A stretch of DNA of 64,000 nucleotides, from NCBI GenBank assembly GCA_037439425.1, contig JBBIWA010000006.1:62001-126000 (forward strand), written 5' to 3'. The position numbers were made by a program, and so were the translations under genes. This stretch comes from JBBIWA01 sp037439425 (GTDB lineage Bacteria; Acidobacteriota; Blastocatellia; RBC074). This document shows positions 42,506 to 52,416 of this stretch, one piece after another (the first letter of the stretch is position 1; each line of letters opens with the position of its first letter). The notes below the pieces were generated by a model. The model was given only the letters and a program-made list of their open reading frames with translations. It was not told the DNA's origin and did no database searches.

Positions 42506-43087
42506 ATGCGGCGAAGAAGTATTGAGCTACTCTTCTGTTGTCTCATCCTTGCACTCAAGTTTTCTCTCATTGCCTGTTTCGGCAGTAACAATCGAGCTAT
42601 ACCGAGAGAGGAGGAGATCGCTATGACTATTCAGCTTACCAGTTCCGCCTTCACAGAAGGGGGGCCTATTCCGGCAAAGTACACCTGCGATGGTGAGGAT
42701 CTCTCGCCGCCTCTCAAGTGGAGCAATGTTCCGTCGGGCACCAAGAGTCTTGCTCTCATATGCGATGATCCGGATGCGCCGGTTGGCACCTGGGTTCACT
42801 GGGTGCTCTATGACCTTCCCCCAACAGTCACAGAACTTCCGGAAGGAGTTGCCACTACGGAGGTCATCGCCAGTGGGGCCAAACAAGGTATCAACGACTT
42901 CAAGCGCATCGGATACGGAGGCCCCTGCCCGCCGCGAGGCAATCCCCATCGCTACTTCTTCAAACTCTATGCGCTGGATGCCGAGCTGCAACTCAAAGCG
43001 AAGGCGACCAAGCAGGAGCTGGTCCGCGCCATGGAGGGACACATTCTAGCCGAAGGGCAGTTGATGGGGACATACAAGAGAAAATAG
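42506..43087 (+). CDS. YbhB/YbcL-type PEBP protein, possible lipoprotein
   Basis: A phosphatidylethanolamine-binding-protein family member (Raf kinase inhibitor-like). Core motifs: YTCDGEDLSPPLKW, CDDPDAPVGTWVHWVLYDLP, and GYGGPCPPRGNPHRYFFKLYALD. From ATG 42506 (GAGGT eight bases upstream) it is 193 residues with a lipoprotein signal (RRR, hydrophobic run, lipobox LIAC). A second ATG at 42623 has a near-perfect GAGGAGGAG six bases upstream and would give a 154-residue cytoplasmic form of the normal core length. I annotate the longer form because an in-frame lipobox is unlikely by chance. The ligand and role in bacteria are uncertain. It is followed after 14 bases by the TPR gene. Confidence 0.85.
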   Translation: MRRRSIELLFCCLILALKFSLIACFGSNNRAIPREEEIAMTIQLTSSAFTEGGPIPAKYTCDGEDLSPPLKWSNVPSGTKSLALICDDPDAPVGTWVHWVLYDLPPTVTELPEGVATTEVIASGAKQGINDFKRIGYGGPCPPRGNPHRYFFKLYALDAELQLKAKATKQELVRAMEGHILAEGQLMGTYKRK

Positions 43088-43101
43088 TTCATTGAGGCTC
43101 T

Positions 43102-44214
43102 ATGCTCCCAATTCTGCTGCTGACGCTCGCTCTTTGGCTCGGTCCTCAACAGGCGGTGGAGGTGACAACCAGATTCAATCGCGCTGTCGAGCTGCAGCGC
43201 CAGGGCGCGCTGAAGGAAGCTGCGGATGAATATCGGACAGTGTTGGCCATAGCGCCCAATCATGCCGAGGCGCAGGCCAATCTGGGTGTAGTGCTGTCGC
43301 GGCTGGGACACTATGAAGAAGCTGTCGCCAGCTACGAAGCAGCCTTGCGTCTCAATCCTCGATTGACGCCCGTTTGGCTCAATCTTGGCATTGCCCATCA
43401 TCGCGCCGGGCAGTTTGCAAAAGCGGTGGAAGCGCTGGAGCGTTTTCTGGCTCTGGCTCCAGACAACGTGCAGGCGCGCCAGTTACTGGGAGTCTCCCTG
43501 GTTGAGCTTGGTCGCGATGCTGAAGCCATTGCGCAGCTTGAGCCGGCGTTAGCTGCTGCGCCTGAAGATGCAGCGGTGCTTTACAGCCTGGGACTAGCCT
43601 ATCTGCGATTGCAGCGGCCTGAGGCTTTGGAGATGCTCGAGAAGCTGGCAGCATTTCCGGCGGGGGTTGCGGCCGCGCGCTTGCTTGAAGGCCAATGGCT
43701 GCTGGCTCGCTTTGAATTTGAGAAAGCCATTGCCGCGTTGCGCGAGGCTGAAAAACTCAATCCGGAGCTTCCGCGTCTACAATATTCCCTCGGTCTGTGT
43801 TACTTCAAACTGGGGCGCAACAAGGAGGCAATCCAAGCCTTCGAGCAGGAACTGCGCCGCCGGCCCCAAGACTTTCCCTCGCTCTTCTATCTCGCCTACT
43901 TGCATGAGGCGGAGGCAAACCTGGAAGCAGCGCAGCCATATCTCCAGGCTGCCCTGAAGCTGGAGCCGCAATCGCCGGAAGCCAATGCCTTGCTCGGCAA
44001 ACTGCTGGTCAAGCAAGGCAAAGTGGCTGAGGCTTTAGTGCCGCTCCAATTTGCCGTTGCCAAAGACCCGCAGGATCCCGACAAGCGCTACCAACTGGCG
44101 CGCGCTTATCAACAACTCGGTCGTCGCGAAGATGCAGCACGCGAGTTTGCTGAAGTGCAGAGGCTAAAAGCTCAGCAGCTAGAGAAAGACCGGGCGCGGA
44201 CTCCCAAACCGTAG
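43102..44214 (+). CDS. Exported TPR-repeat protein
   Basis: A 370-residue protein with a short hydrophobic N-terminus (MLPILLLTLALWLGP) that looks like a signal sequence. At least eight tetratricopeptide repeats follow, for example AEAQANLGVVLSRLGHYEEA, PVWLNLGIAHHRAGQFAKA and LQYSLGLCYFKLGRNKEA, to about residue 350, with a basic tail. It is a protein-protein interaction scaffold; the partner is unknown. It starts 14 bases after the PEBP gene and is probably cotranscribed. Confidence 0.85.
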   Translation: MLPILLLTLALWLGPQQAVEVTTRFNRAVELQRQGALKEAADEYRTVLAIAPNHAEAQANLGVVLSRLGHYEEAVASYEAALRLNPRLTPVWLNLGIAHHRAGQFAKAVEALERFLALAPDNVQARQLLGVSLVELGRDAEAIAQLEPALAAAPEDAAVLYSLGLAYLRLQRPEALEMLEKLAAFPAGVAAARLLEGQWLLARFEFEKAIAALREAEKLNPELPRLQYSLGLCYFKLGRNKEAIQAFEQELRRRPQDFPSLFYLAYLHEAEANLEAAQPYLQAALKLEPQSPEANALLGKLLVKQGKVAEALVPLQFAVAKDPQDPDKRYQLARAYQQLGRREDAAREFAEVQRLKAQQLEKDRARTPKP

Positions 44215-44323
44215 CGCCATTGCTAGGGCGGCAAGTCTCCGCTACGCTACTTGGCGGGAAAGACCAAAACCGCTTTATCTGGTTGTTATCCGGTCCTGGT
44301 AGGATGAAAGGGGAGATGTGACT

Positions 44324-44483
44324 ATGAGTATACAAACCAAAAATCCGCGATCTGGCCGCACTGGAGCAACTTTGCCGCGAGATTGATCAAATGCCCGATG
44401 AGACGGCACTCCATCAACGAGTGGCGGAGTTGGCGCAAAAGATCGCTGAGCCGGAGAAGGGAGAAACAGGATCGGAAAGTTGA
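44324..44483 (+). pseudogene. Small gene with a one-base frameshift in an A-run
   Basis: ATG 44324 is well placed after AAAGGGGAG. The first frame stops after 20 codons. If one A is removed from the five-A run 44339-44343, a coherent 52-residue helical protein appears: MSIQTKIRDLAALEQLCREI, then DQMPDETALHQRVAELAQKI, ending TGSES at TGA 44481-44483. The corrected reading is strongly protein-like (charged, amphipathic). It lies 109 bases after the TPR gene. Possibilities are a homopolymer sequencing error, a pseudogene, or slippage on the A-run. Family not recognised. Confidence 0.6.
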
Positions 44484-44619
44484 GCCGATGAGAGGGCGTT
44501 TCAGGTCGCAGCAGTGCGAGGGAAAAACAGGGGTTGCGACTGGCAAAGCAAAATGAAGGTCCAGGAGTTGATCTGGCCGAAGACCGAATTAACCACACAG
44601 ATTCGATTCAGCAATTGGC

Positions 44620-46386
44620 TTAGTTTTGGGCCCCCCACGATCTCACGGATTTCGAAGAGGAACCGGAGGAGATCTTTGTCCTGCCTCTTCCGCTCTCGCC
44701 TTCGATAATCTTCACCGCCCGGTCAACTGGCAGCTTGGCTAACTTCTCAACCATCCCGCTCGGCCATTGAATGACGACTTCATCTACAACTTTAGCCTCA
44801 CCTAAGCCGAAGTGCAGCCGCCAGTCGGAGTGTGAGATATAACTATCGCCACTGTGCACTTCGTCAATTTGCGTCAGGCTGCCTGCTTTGAGCGTGACGC
44901 GAGCGCCTACTGCATTGCGATTAGATTTTGTCCCAACCAGCTTCAGGCTAATCCAGTGGCCCGCTTTTGATCCGCCATCATTGCGCAGCAGCATCGGCGG
45001 GCCGTCAAGATCATTGATTACTACATCCACATCACCATCTTCGTCGTAATCACCAAAGGCCGCTCCACGTGAGGCGCGCCGCTCCAGGAATGCCGCGCCC
45101 AGCTCGGCTGCGCATTCAACGAAAGTCCCGTTGCGCAGATTGCGATAGAACAGCTTGCGCTGGCGATACATTCCGCCCGGATAGGCCCCTTCAATCTGTG
45201 GGTAGACGTGGCCATTGACAATGAGCAGATCAAGCCAGCCATCATTGTCATAATCAAAAAACTTCGTGCCCCAGCCCACATACGGCATACTCACATCCGC
45301 TGTTTTACTCGCGCGGGAAACGTCGGTAAAAGTGCCGTCAGCGTTTCTGCGATAGATCGTGTTGTATTGATCGGAGAAGTTGGTGACCACCAGGTCCAAA
45401 CGACCGTCGCGGTCATAATCGCCAATCGAGATCCCCATGCTGCCTTGCTCGACGCCGCTTTCGTCAACTGCCCAGCCTAGCAGCAAGCCCATTTCAGTGA
45501 ATGTCCCATCGTGATTGTTGCGATAAGCGTAGTTTGGCGTCGCATCATTGGCGACGAGAATATCCGGCCAGCTATCATCGTCAAAGTCCGTCCACATCAC
45601 GCCCAGGCCGTAAAGCCCGTTAGGGTCATCTACTTTTGCTGCCTTCGATACATCGGTGAAAGTACCATCGCCATTGTTGCGATAGAGCGTGTCGCCCGCG
45701 CCAGGCAAGCCACGCGGCCCGCACTGCACCGGGACGCCGCGATACTGGCACAGGGAGCCTTTGCCGAACTGCGGCAGATCGTCCAATTTGAAATCCACGT
45801 AGTTGGCGACGAAGAGGTCCAGATCACCGTCGCGGTCATAATCGCCCCACGCCGCGCCAGTCGAAAAGCGCGGATCAGCAACTCCGGCTCTGGCCGTTAC
45901 GTCTTCAAATGTGCCATTGCCGCGATTGCGATAGAGGCGATTGGGTCCGAAGCAGGTCACATACAGATCATCGAAGCCGTCGTTGTCATAGTCCGCTACG
46001 GCTACTCCCATGGCCCAGCCTGGATCAGCCACGCCAGCCTTCGCGGCGGCGTCCTCGAAAGCTCCATCGCCACGATTGCGATAAAGCGCAGCCGCGGGCC
46101 GGGGCTTGCTTGCGAGCGCCGCTTCAACCGTGTGAGAGTTGACCAGGTAGATGTCGAGCCGACCGTCGTTGTCGAAATCAAAGAACGCTACTGCGCCGCC
46201 TACGCTCTCGACAATGTATTTTTTGTCAGGCGAGGAGAGGTTGGCGAAGTTGATGCCTGCGGCTTTGGTCACGTCCGTGAAGATAATGCTGGTCTGAGCG
46301 CGATTGGCCGCGCATAGCAGGAGGCCTGTAAGCAGCGCAGCGACGCAAAACGATAAAGCGATTGGCTTTCGTCCGATCACACACAT
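44620..46386 (-). CDS. CRTAC1-like FG-GAP/VCBS repeat protein with ASPIC/UnbV domain
   Basis: A 588-residue exported protein. ATG 46386 precedes a signal peptide ([20 protein letters not shown]); an in-frame TTG 46413 adds nine residues. About seven FG-GAP/VCBS repeats form a beta-propeller, each with a calcium-type loop ([42 protein letters not shown]). The C-terminal 90 residues ([37 protein letters not shown]) are the ASPIC/UnbV domain. Such proteins are abundant in Acidobacteriota and Planctomycetota; they are presumed to bind surfaces or glycans. Function not established. Confidence 0.9.
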   Translation of the reverse strand: MCVIGRKPIALSFCVAALLTGLLLCAANRAQTSIIFTDVTKAAGINFANLSSPDKKYIVESVGGAVAFFDFDNDGRLDIYLVNSHTVEAALASKPRPAAALYRNRGDGAFEDAAAKAGVADPGWAMGVAVADYDNDGFDDLYVTCFGPNRLYRNRGNGTFEDVTARAGVADPRFSTGAAWGDYDRDGDLDLFVANYVDFKLDDLPQFGKGSLCQYRGVPVQCGPRGLPGAGDTLYRNNGDGTFTDVSKAAKVDDPNGLYGLGVMWTDFDDDSWPDILVANDATPNYAYRNNHDGTFTEMGLLLGWAVDESGVEQGSMGISIGDYDRDGRLDLVVTNFSDQYNTIYRRNADGTFTDVSRASKTADVSMPYVGWGTKFFDYDNDGWLDLLIVNGHVYPQIEGAYPGGMYRQRKLFYRNLRNGTFVECAAELGAAFLERRASRGAAFGDYDEDGDVDVVINDLDGPPMLLRNDGGSKAGHWISLKLVGTKSNRNAVGARVTLKAGSLTQIDEVHSGDSYISHSDWRLHFGLGEAKVVDEVVIQWPSGMVEKLAKLPVDRAVKIIEGESGRGRTKISSGSSSKSVRSWGAQN

Positions 46387-46564
46387 TGCTTTGAGGGGAC
46401 CGCTGAGGAACAAGTATTAGGAGCGCCGGCCAATTGCCTGAGTTCCCACAGCAGAGGAATGGCAAGCCGCGAAAGAGAGGAGGAGGTCTTCATCTCACTC
46501 GCGCAACGCCCAGAAAGGATGAAAATCAAACCATGAAGATCACCAGGAACGCGAAGCTTGTCTC

Positions 46565-46591
46565 CTCTTCGTGCTCTTTGTGTCCTTCGTG
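46565..46591 (+). repeat. Three degenerate 9-base tandem repeats
   Basis: CTCTTCGTG, CTCTTTGTG and TCCTTCGTG lie head to tail in the intergenic space after the epimerase gene. A related run, CTCTTTGTG followed by TTCTCCTGTG, is at 36592-36610, also intergenic and after a gene. Low-complexity, possibly a dispersed element. Confidence 0.5.
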
Positions 46592-46623
46592 GTTCATTTT
46601 CTGAGAAAAAAAGCTCAGGAGAT

Positions 46624-47517
46624 TCAGACTTTCAGTTTGAGCTTCTCTTCCACGTAGCGTTTGCTGATGAGAGCGCATTCTTTCGGCGTGCGCCCGCCTT
46701 GCGCCCGGTCCAGCTCGATAATAATCCAGCCACGATAGTTGTGCTTCTTCATCACCTCCAGCACTGCCGGAATGTTGACCTGTCCCCGGCCGAGCTCAAC
46801 AAACTCATAGCTGGGCCGCTCCTTATCTGTCTTCGGCTGGACGACGACGTCTTTGAAGTGCGGGTAGAGGAGGCGGCTGGCATAGTCATCAACGAACTTG
46901 ACCGGATCACCTCCAGCAGCTTGCATATGCGCGATGTCGGCCAGCACCCAAACATAGCGCGGGTCGGTCGCATCGAGGATCCAGTCAACCTCTTCACGCT
47001 TCTCACCGAGGTCGTTCATATGGTTGTGGTAGCCTAGCTTGATGCCGAATTCGAGCGTGCGTTTGCCGATCTCGGTCAAGCGGCGGCCAAGCAGCTTGTA
47101 GTCTTCCGGCTTGTTACCCGCTTTATTGCGCGCGCTGTCGGTGGCTTGCAGATAAAGGCCGCCCACGTCGCGCATAAAGCGAGCCATCTGGAGGCGGTCT
47201 TCGATCTCCTGCTTCTCGGTTGCTGGGTTGATCGAGACTCCGCCGCTTGAGATCGAAACCAGCGTCAGCTGCTTTTGCGCGAGCAGCTCTTTGAATTCGC
47301 TCACGCGAGAAGCATATTTCTCATAGTCGGGACGGCGAATCTGAATGCCGCGAAAACCGAGCGCAGAAATGTCCTCAATCGCTTGCTCGACGTTGCTGCC
47401 CCAGGTGATGGCGTGATAGCCGATTTTGAATTCTGGCGCAGCCACCACCGAAGGCGCCAGTTTGCCAGCCAAGGCCGCAGCGCCCGTACCGATCAGAAAC
47501 TGTCTGCGTGAGAGCAT
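46624..47517 (-). CDS. Sugar phosphate isomerase/epimerase family protein, Tat-type signal
   Basis: A 297-residue xylose-isomerase-like TIM barrel. The start at ATG 47517 has GGAG nine bases upstream and gives the Tat-type leader MLSRRQFLIGTGAAALAG; longer in-frame starts up to 47682 add unrelated residues. Barrel landmarks: ITWGSNVEQAIEDISALGF, GYHNHMND, YVWVLADIAHM, YPHFKDVV and IIIELDRAQGG, which supply the metal-site His, Asp and Glu. Downstream of a Tat-type Gfo/Idh oxidoreductase by 186 bases. Substrate unknown. Confidence 0.86.
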   Translation of the reverse strand: MLSRRQFLIGTGAAALAGKLAPSVVAAPEFKIGYHAITWGSNVEQAIEDISALGFRGIQIRRPDYEKYASRVSEFKELLAQKQLTLVSISSGGVSINPATEKQEIEDRLQMARFMRDVGGLYLQATDSARNKAGNKPEDYKLLGRRLTEIGKRTLEFGIKLGYHNHMNDLGEKREEVDWILDATDPRYVWVLADIAHMQAAGGDPVKFVDDYASRLLYPHFKDVVVQPKTDKERPSYEFVELGRGQVNIPAVLEVMKKHNYRGWIIIELDRAQGGRTPKECALISKRYVEEKLKLKV

Positions 47518-47703
47518 AAGGATTTTCTCCTTCCAAGGGTCTCTAATTCCTACTTTGTCAATAATCAGTAGTCCAGAGTCAGTTGAGCTGTTGCCCGTAG
47601 CGCATTGAGGAGAAAGTTGCTGCTGCTTGTGACTTTCCTGTAACGCCCGGGCCAGATCTGTTGCGCCACTAACGGCGGACAACGGGCAAGTGGCAAAGTA
47701 GTA

Positions 47704-49026
<1,323 letters not shown>

Positions 49027-49327
49027 TTGAAACTCTCCTTTCACCTCGGAGGCAGCCTCACCGGCCTTTCTCGGATGGAGCTTAGCAACAAGGTTCTGGA
49101 TTTTGAATCTGAAACTCGGGCAAGCTGCGGCGGCGCGCGCTCAGAGTGATGATGCACGGCGCGTCCCCGCTACAATCTCGAAGCCCTGCTCCTCGGTTAC
49201 TGGCCCGGATTATCTAAGATGGTTTGACCAACTGTCAAGCACATATTATGCTACGTGCCGCTTCTTTTGCAGTTGTCTCTCGTCATCACTCTGGATTATC
49301 TGAAACCATCTGGCAATTGGAGGCCAA
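49027..49327. other. Divergent control region, Gfo/Idh versus MFS transporter
   Basis: No gene. The region separates two divergent genes and holds a plausible promoter for the transporter at 49224-49252. I found no clear operator palindrome. Confidence 0.5.
49224..49252 (+). promoter_or_regulatory. Possible promoter of the MFS transporter gene
   Basis: TTGACC at 49224-49229, a 17-base spacer and TATGCT at 49247-49252, 75 bases before the start codon. Five and four of six consensus positions match. Confidence 0.4.
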
Positions 49328-50626
49328 ATGGATCAAGATATCGCCACTGTCCGCGCCGAGGCAGCGGCTGTGGGTCATTTCAAGATCAGACATCTGCGCT
49401 GGTACATCTGCGCGCTGCTGTTCTTTGCAACCACGATCAACTACATTGACCGGCAAGTGCTCAGCATTCTAGCCCGGGATCTGCAAGCCGCTATTGGTTG
49501 GAGCGAGGTCGGATACGGCTACATTGTCACAGCTTTTCAAGGAGCCTATGCGCTCGGGTTATTATTGGCTGGTCGCCTGATGGATTGGTTAGGCGCGCGC
49601 GCTGGTTACACGCTGGCAATTATCTTTTGGAGCTTGGCGGCGATAGGGCATGCCATCGCCCGTTCTGCGTTTGGTTTTGGCCTGGCACGTGCTGCGCTGG
49701 GATTGGGCGAAGGGGGAAACTTTCCGGCAGCGATCAAGACCGTGGCCGAGTGGTTCCCTAAAAAAGAGCGCGCGCTGGCCACGGGCATCTTTAATGCCGG
49801 GACAAATGTCGGCGCGGTTATCGCCCCGCTAACCGTGCCGTGGATTGCGCTCACCTTTGGCTGGCAATGGGCTTTTATTTTGACGGGCGCGATTGGCTTG
49901 CTCTGGCTCATCTTCTGGCTGCCGCTTTATCGCCGTCCGGAAGAACATCCACGCTTGCTGGCAGAGGAACTGGCTCATATTCAGAGCGATCCGCCTGACC
50001 CTCAGGCGAAGATCTCCTGGCTACAACTGATGCGCCATCGGCAGAGATGGGCTTTTGCGGTTGGCAAGTTCATGACCGATCCGATCTGGTGGTTCTACCT
50101 CTTCTGGATTCCCAATTTTCTGCGCCAGAACCACGGGCTGGATCTTTCGACCGTGGGCCTTCCACTGGTAGCTATCTAACTGATTGCCGATGTCGGCAGC
50201 ATTGGTGGCGGCTGGTTGTCGTCTGCACTGATCAAAGGCGGATGGAGGGTCAATGGCGGGCGCAAAGTGGCGATGCTCATCTGCGCGCTGTGCGTGGTGC
50301 CGATTATCTTCGCCTCGCAGATCAGCAGCCTGTGGGCAGCGGTCAGCCTGATTGGTCTGGCAGCCGCGGCGCATCAAGGTTGGTCAGCTAACATCTTCAC
50401 TCTCGTCTCAGATATGTTTCCGCGCCACGCCGTGGGATCCGTAGTGGGCATCGGCGGCATGGGAGGGACGATCGGCGGGATGCTGATTGCGACCGTCACC
50501 GGTTACATTTTGGAGTTTACGGGAAGCTACCTGCCAGTCTTCCTCATCGCTGGCTCGACCTATCTGGTCGCACTTTTGATCATTCACTTGCTAGTGCCTA
50601 GATTACAACTGGCGAACGTGAGTTGA
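49328..50626 (+). pseudogene. ExuT-like MFS transporter interrupted by an in-frame stop
   Basis: The gene starts at ATG 49328 (GGAGG four bases upstream) and reads as a hexuronate-transporter-like MFS protein: TTINYIDRQVLSILARDLQ, GLGEGGNFPAAIKTVAEWFP and GWQWAFILTGAIGLLW. After 283 residues a single TAA (50177-50179) interrupts it at VAI-stop-LIADVGSIGGGWLSS, where a Tyr codon would be expected. The same frame then continues unbroken to 50626 with the remaining helices (full length 432 residues). Everything else in the frame is intact, so the lesion is one base. It is a recent pseudogene or a sequence error. An intact version would import uronates or similar sugar acids. Confidence 0.85.
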
Positions 50627-50757
50627 TTCGGTGATGATCATAGCGTTTTGAACCTAAGCGGAGAACGAGCGCCGTGGACGAAAGCTCGTGCGCTCTCAGA
50701 TGATTTCAGAGGAGTCTTTCAGGTCGTCACGGACGACGCGGGAGAGATGATGAAGAC

Positions 50758-50829
50758 CTGGGAGCGCAAACTTGCGAGTCTGCAAGGATTTCACTCTTAA
50801 CGAGCACGCAAGGGTGCGTGCGCTCCCAG
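50758..50829. repeat. Short REPIN-like palindromic element
   Basis: CTGGGAGCGC (50758-50767) and GCGCTCCCAG (50820-50829) are exact inverted ends. The right end is preceded by the hairpin GCACGC-AAGGGT-GCGTGC (50804-50821), and the left by CGCAA-AC-TTGCG. The ends match the element at 34940-35120, so both belong to one repeat family; this copy has only one unit. Confidence 0.75.
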
Positions 50830-51019
50830 GGATTTTCCGCAGGAGAGGGGCCGCGGGCAAACTGCAGCTCTCTCTTATCAACCCCGTCTCAACCTCATCC
50901 GTTCACCCGCAAAACGATCAACGCTGGATTCAATAGTCAACATAATTGCAGGAGGGTCTCGCTCTTTGCTTGCAGACACACTCTTCCCTGCCCGGCGCAT
51001 TCTGAACCTGCTAACGAGT

Positions 51020-51156
51020 TCAGTTACCTTCTACGACATCACATTGGCAACCGACGGTGAGATAGCGTCCGCCGTATTGCTCGACTGTGGCCAGAAGGCC
51101 CTCCCTGTACTTCTCCAACTTTTCCGTACTTCCAACACATCGAAGTGGCAAAACAT
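51020..51156 (-). pseudogene. Decayed DUF1330-like gene
   Basis: Ten bases after the MFS exporter stop, ATG 51156 opens a frame reading MFCHFDVLEV. The next frame then carries EKLEKYREGLLATVEQYGGR and YLTVG up to VVEGN, ended by TGA 51020-51022. Joined, this matches the start of DUF1330 proteins (dimeric ferredoxin-like fold; EKYxEY...YGGRYLxxGG...EGxW). The stop falls where the family has Trp, so TGG to TGA is likely in addition to the frameshift. The second half of the domain is absent. Confidence 0.55.
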
Positions 51157-51165
51157 CAACTCCGG

Positions 51166-52416
51166 TCACCAAGCGGCCTTTGCCGTGATGGCTCGATCAA
51201 TCTTTGTGTATCCAAATCCGGCCGCTGCAATCAGCATCAGCATCAGTGCCACCGCGTAGTAAAGATTTCTGATCCCCATCCACTCCGCGATGGTGCCCGC
51301 GGCCAGGAAAGAGAGCAGTTGCGCGACAGTCATCAATGACATCGCGCTGCTGCTGACCCGTCCCAACATCTCCGCTGGCGTTTCCTCTTGCATCAAGGTC
51401 TGCGATGGCACCAGCACACACGAAACGGCTATCCCGAAGCCAAGACAACACAGTAGCGTCACCCAGACGCGACCGAATGCTGCTAAAACAAAGACGCTGA
51501 GGCCGATGACCAGAATGCCCAAGATCACCAGGTGCAGCTTTGATTGTCGCTGCCCGAACCTGCCGATAACAAACGAACCGAGAATCGTTGCCACTCCGAC
51601 CAGCGAAATGATCATCCCGAAAATCCGCGACTGCGCCGCGAGAATGTCACGTACATAAACCGCAATCAGCGCATCGAAAGCTCCCAGCGCCAGAATCGCT
51701 GCGACCATCGAAGTAATCAAAAAAAGCAGCGCCCGATGGTGAATGATAAAGTGCAAGCCTTCAAACAGCTCTTTGACGACCGCTTTCTTTTCCGCATCCG
51801 GTTCAACCCTCTTGCGCGGTAGAGCCAGTAGCGAAAGCATCGCCGCCGAAAAAAGAAAGCTGAAGCTGTCTAGGTAGAAGCAAATCTTCTCTCCAGCCCA
51901 GGCAACCAAAGCGCCAGCTACTGCCGGGCTAATGACCCGGTTGAAGTTTACCGTCTGCGAATTGAGCGCGTTGGCCACGAGCAATTCTTCTTTGCGCACC
52001 AACTGCGGAAGGGCCACCATCTGCGCAGGCAGGAAAAAGCACGACACCGCGCTCAGCGCAAAGATGAGCAGATAGATTAGCGGCAAGCTAGCCGCCAGCG
52101 CCAGCAGCGCAGCCAGCACGGCGCGGATCAGGTCGCTTGCGATCATCGTCCGCTTGAGGTTCCAGCGATCCACGAAGACTCCGGCGAGGGGACTTAAGAA
52201 AGCCGCCGGGATGACGAAAGCGATCATAATCCCGCTGACCTGATACGGCGTGCCTTGCCAGCGGAAAGCGACCAGGCTGAACAACGCTAGCACCGCCAGC
52301 CAATCACCGAAGTTGCTCACCAGATTGGCCAGCCAGAGCGCCAGGAATTGTTTGTTCTTGAGCACCTGCCCGAAGCTGACAGCGGCAGGAGTTTTAGGAG
52401 ATCGTTTTTCTGTCAT
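51166..52416 (-). CDS. MFS transporter, EntS/MFS_3-like exporter type
   Basis: A 416-residue protein with twelve hydrophobic helices. The N-terminus (LKNKQFLALWLANLVSNFGD) and the loop LSPLAGVFVDRWNLKRTM are characteristic of the MFS_3 group, which includes the enterobactin exporter EntS and macrolide efflux proteins. ATG 52416 overlaps the peptidase stop as ATGA, so it is translationally coupled to that gene. The substrate is not known; export of a small molecule is the family's usual activity. Confidence 0.86.
   Translation of the reverse strand: MTEKRSPKTPAAVSFGQVLKNKQFLALWLANLVSNFGDWLAVLALFSLVAFRWQGTPYQVSGIMIAFVIPAAFLSPLAGVFVDRWNLKRTMIASDLIRAVLAALLALAASLPLIYLLIFALSAVSCFFLPAQMVALPQLVRKEELLVANALNSQTVNFNRVISPAVAGALVAWAGEKICFYLDSFSFLFSAAMLSLLALPRKRVEPDAEKKAVVKELFEGLHFIIHHRALLFLITSMVAAILALGAFDALIAVYVRDILAAQSRIFGMIISLVGVATILGSFVIGRFGQRQSKLHLVILGILVIGLSVFVLAAFGRVWVTLLCCLGFGIAVSCVLVPSQTLMQEETPAEMLGRVSSSAMSLMTVAQLLSFLAAGTIAEWMGIRNLYYAVALMLMLIAAAGFGYTKIDRAITAKAAW

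Noticed and set aside
44530..44619. Short frame from TTG 44530 (LRLAKQNEGPGVDLAEDRI...) after the frameshifted small gene
   Set aside because: Only about 29 codons, weak start; protein-like in composition but too short to support.
45511..46317. 268-codon plus-strand frame inside the FG-GAP protein gene
   Set aside because: Antisense of repeated FG-GAP loops; the repetition keeps stops out of the opposite frame.
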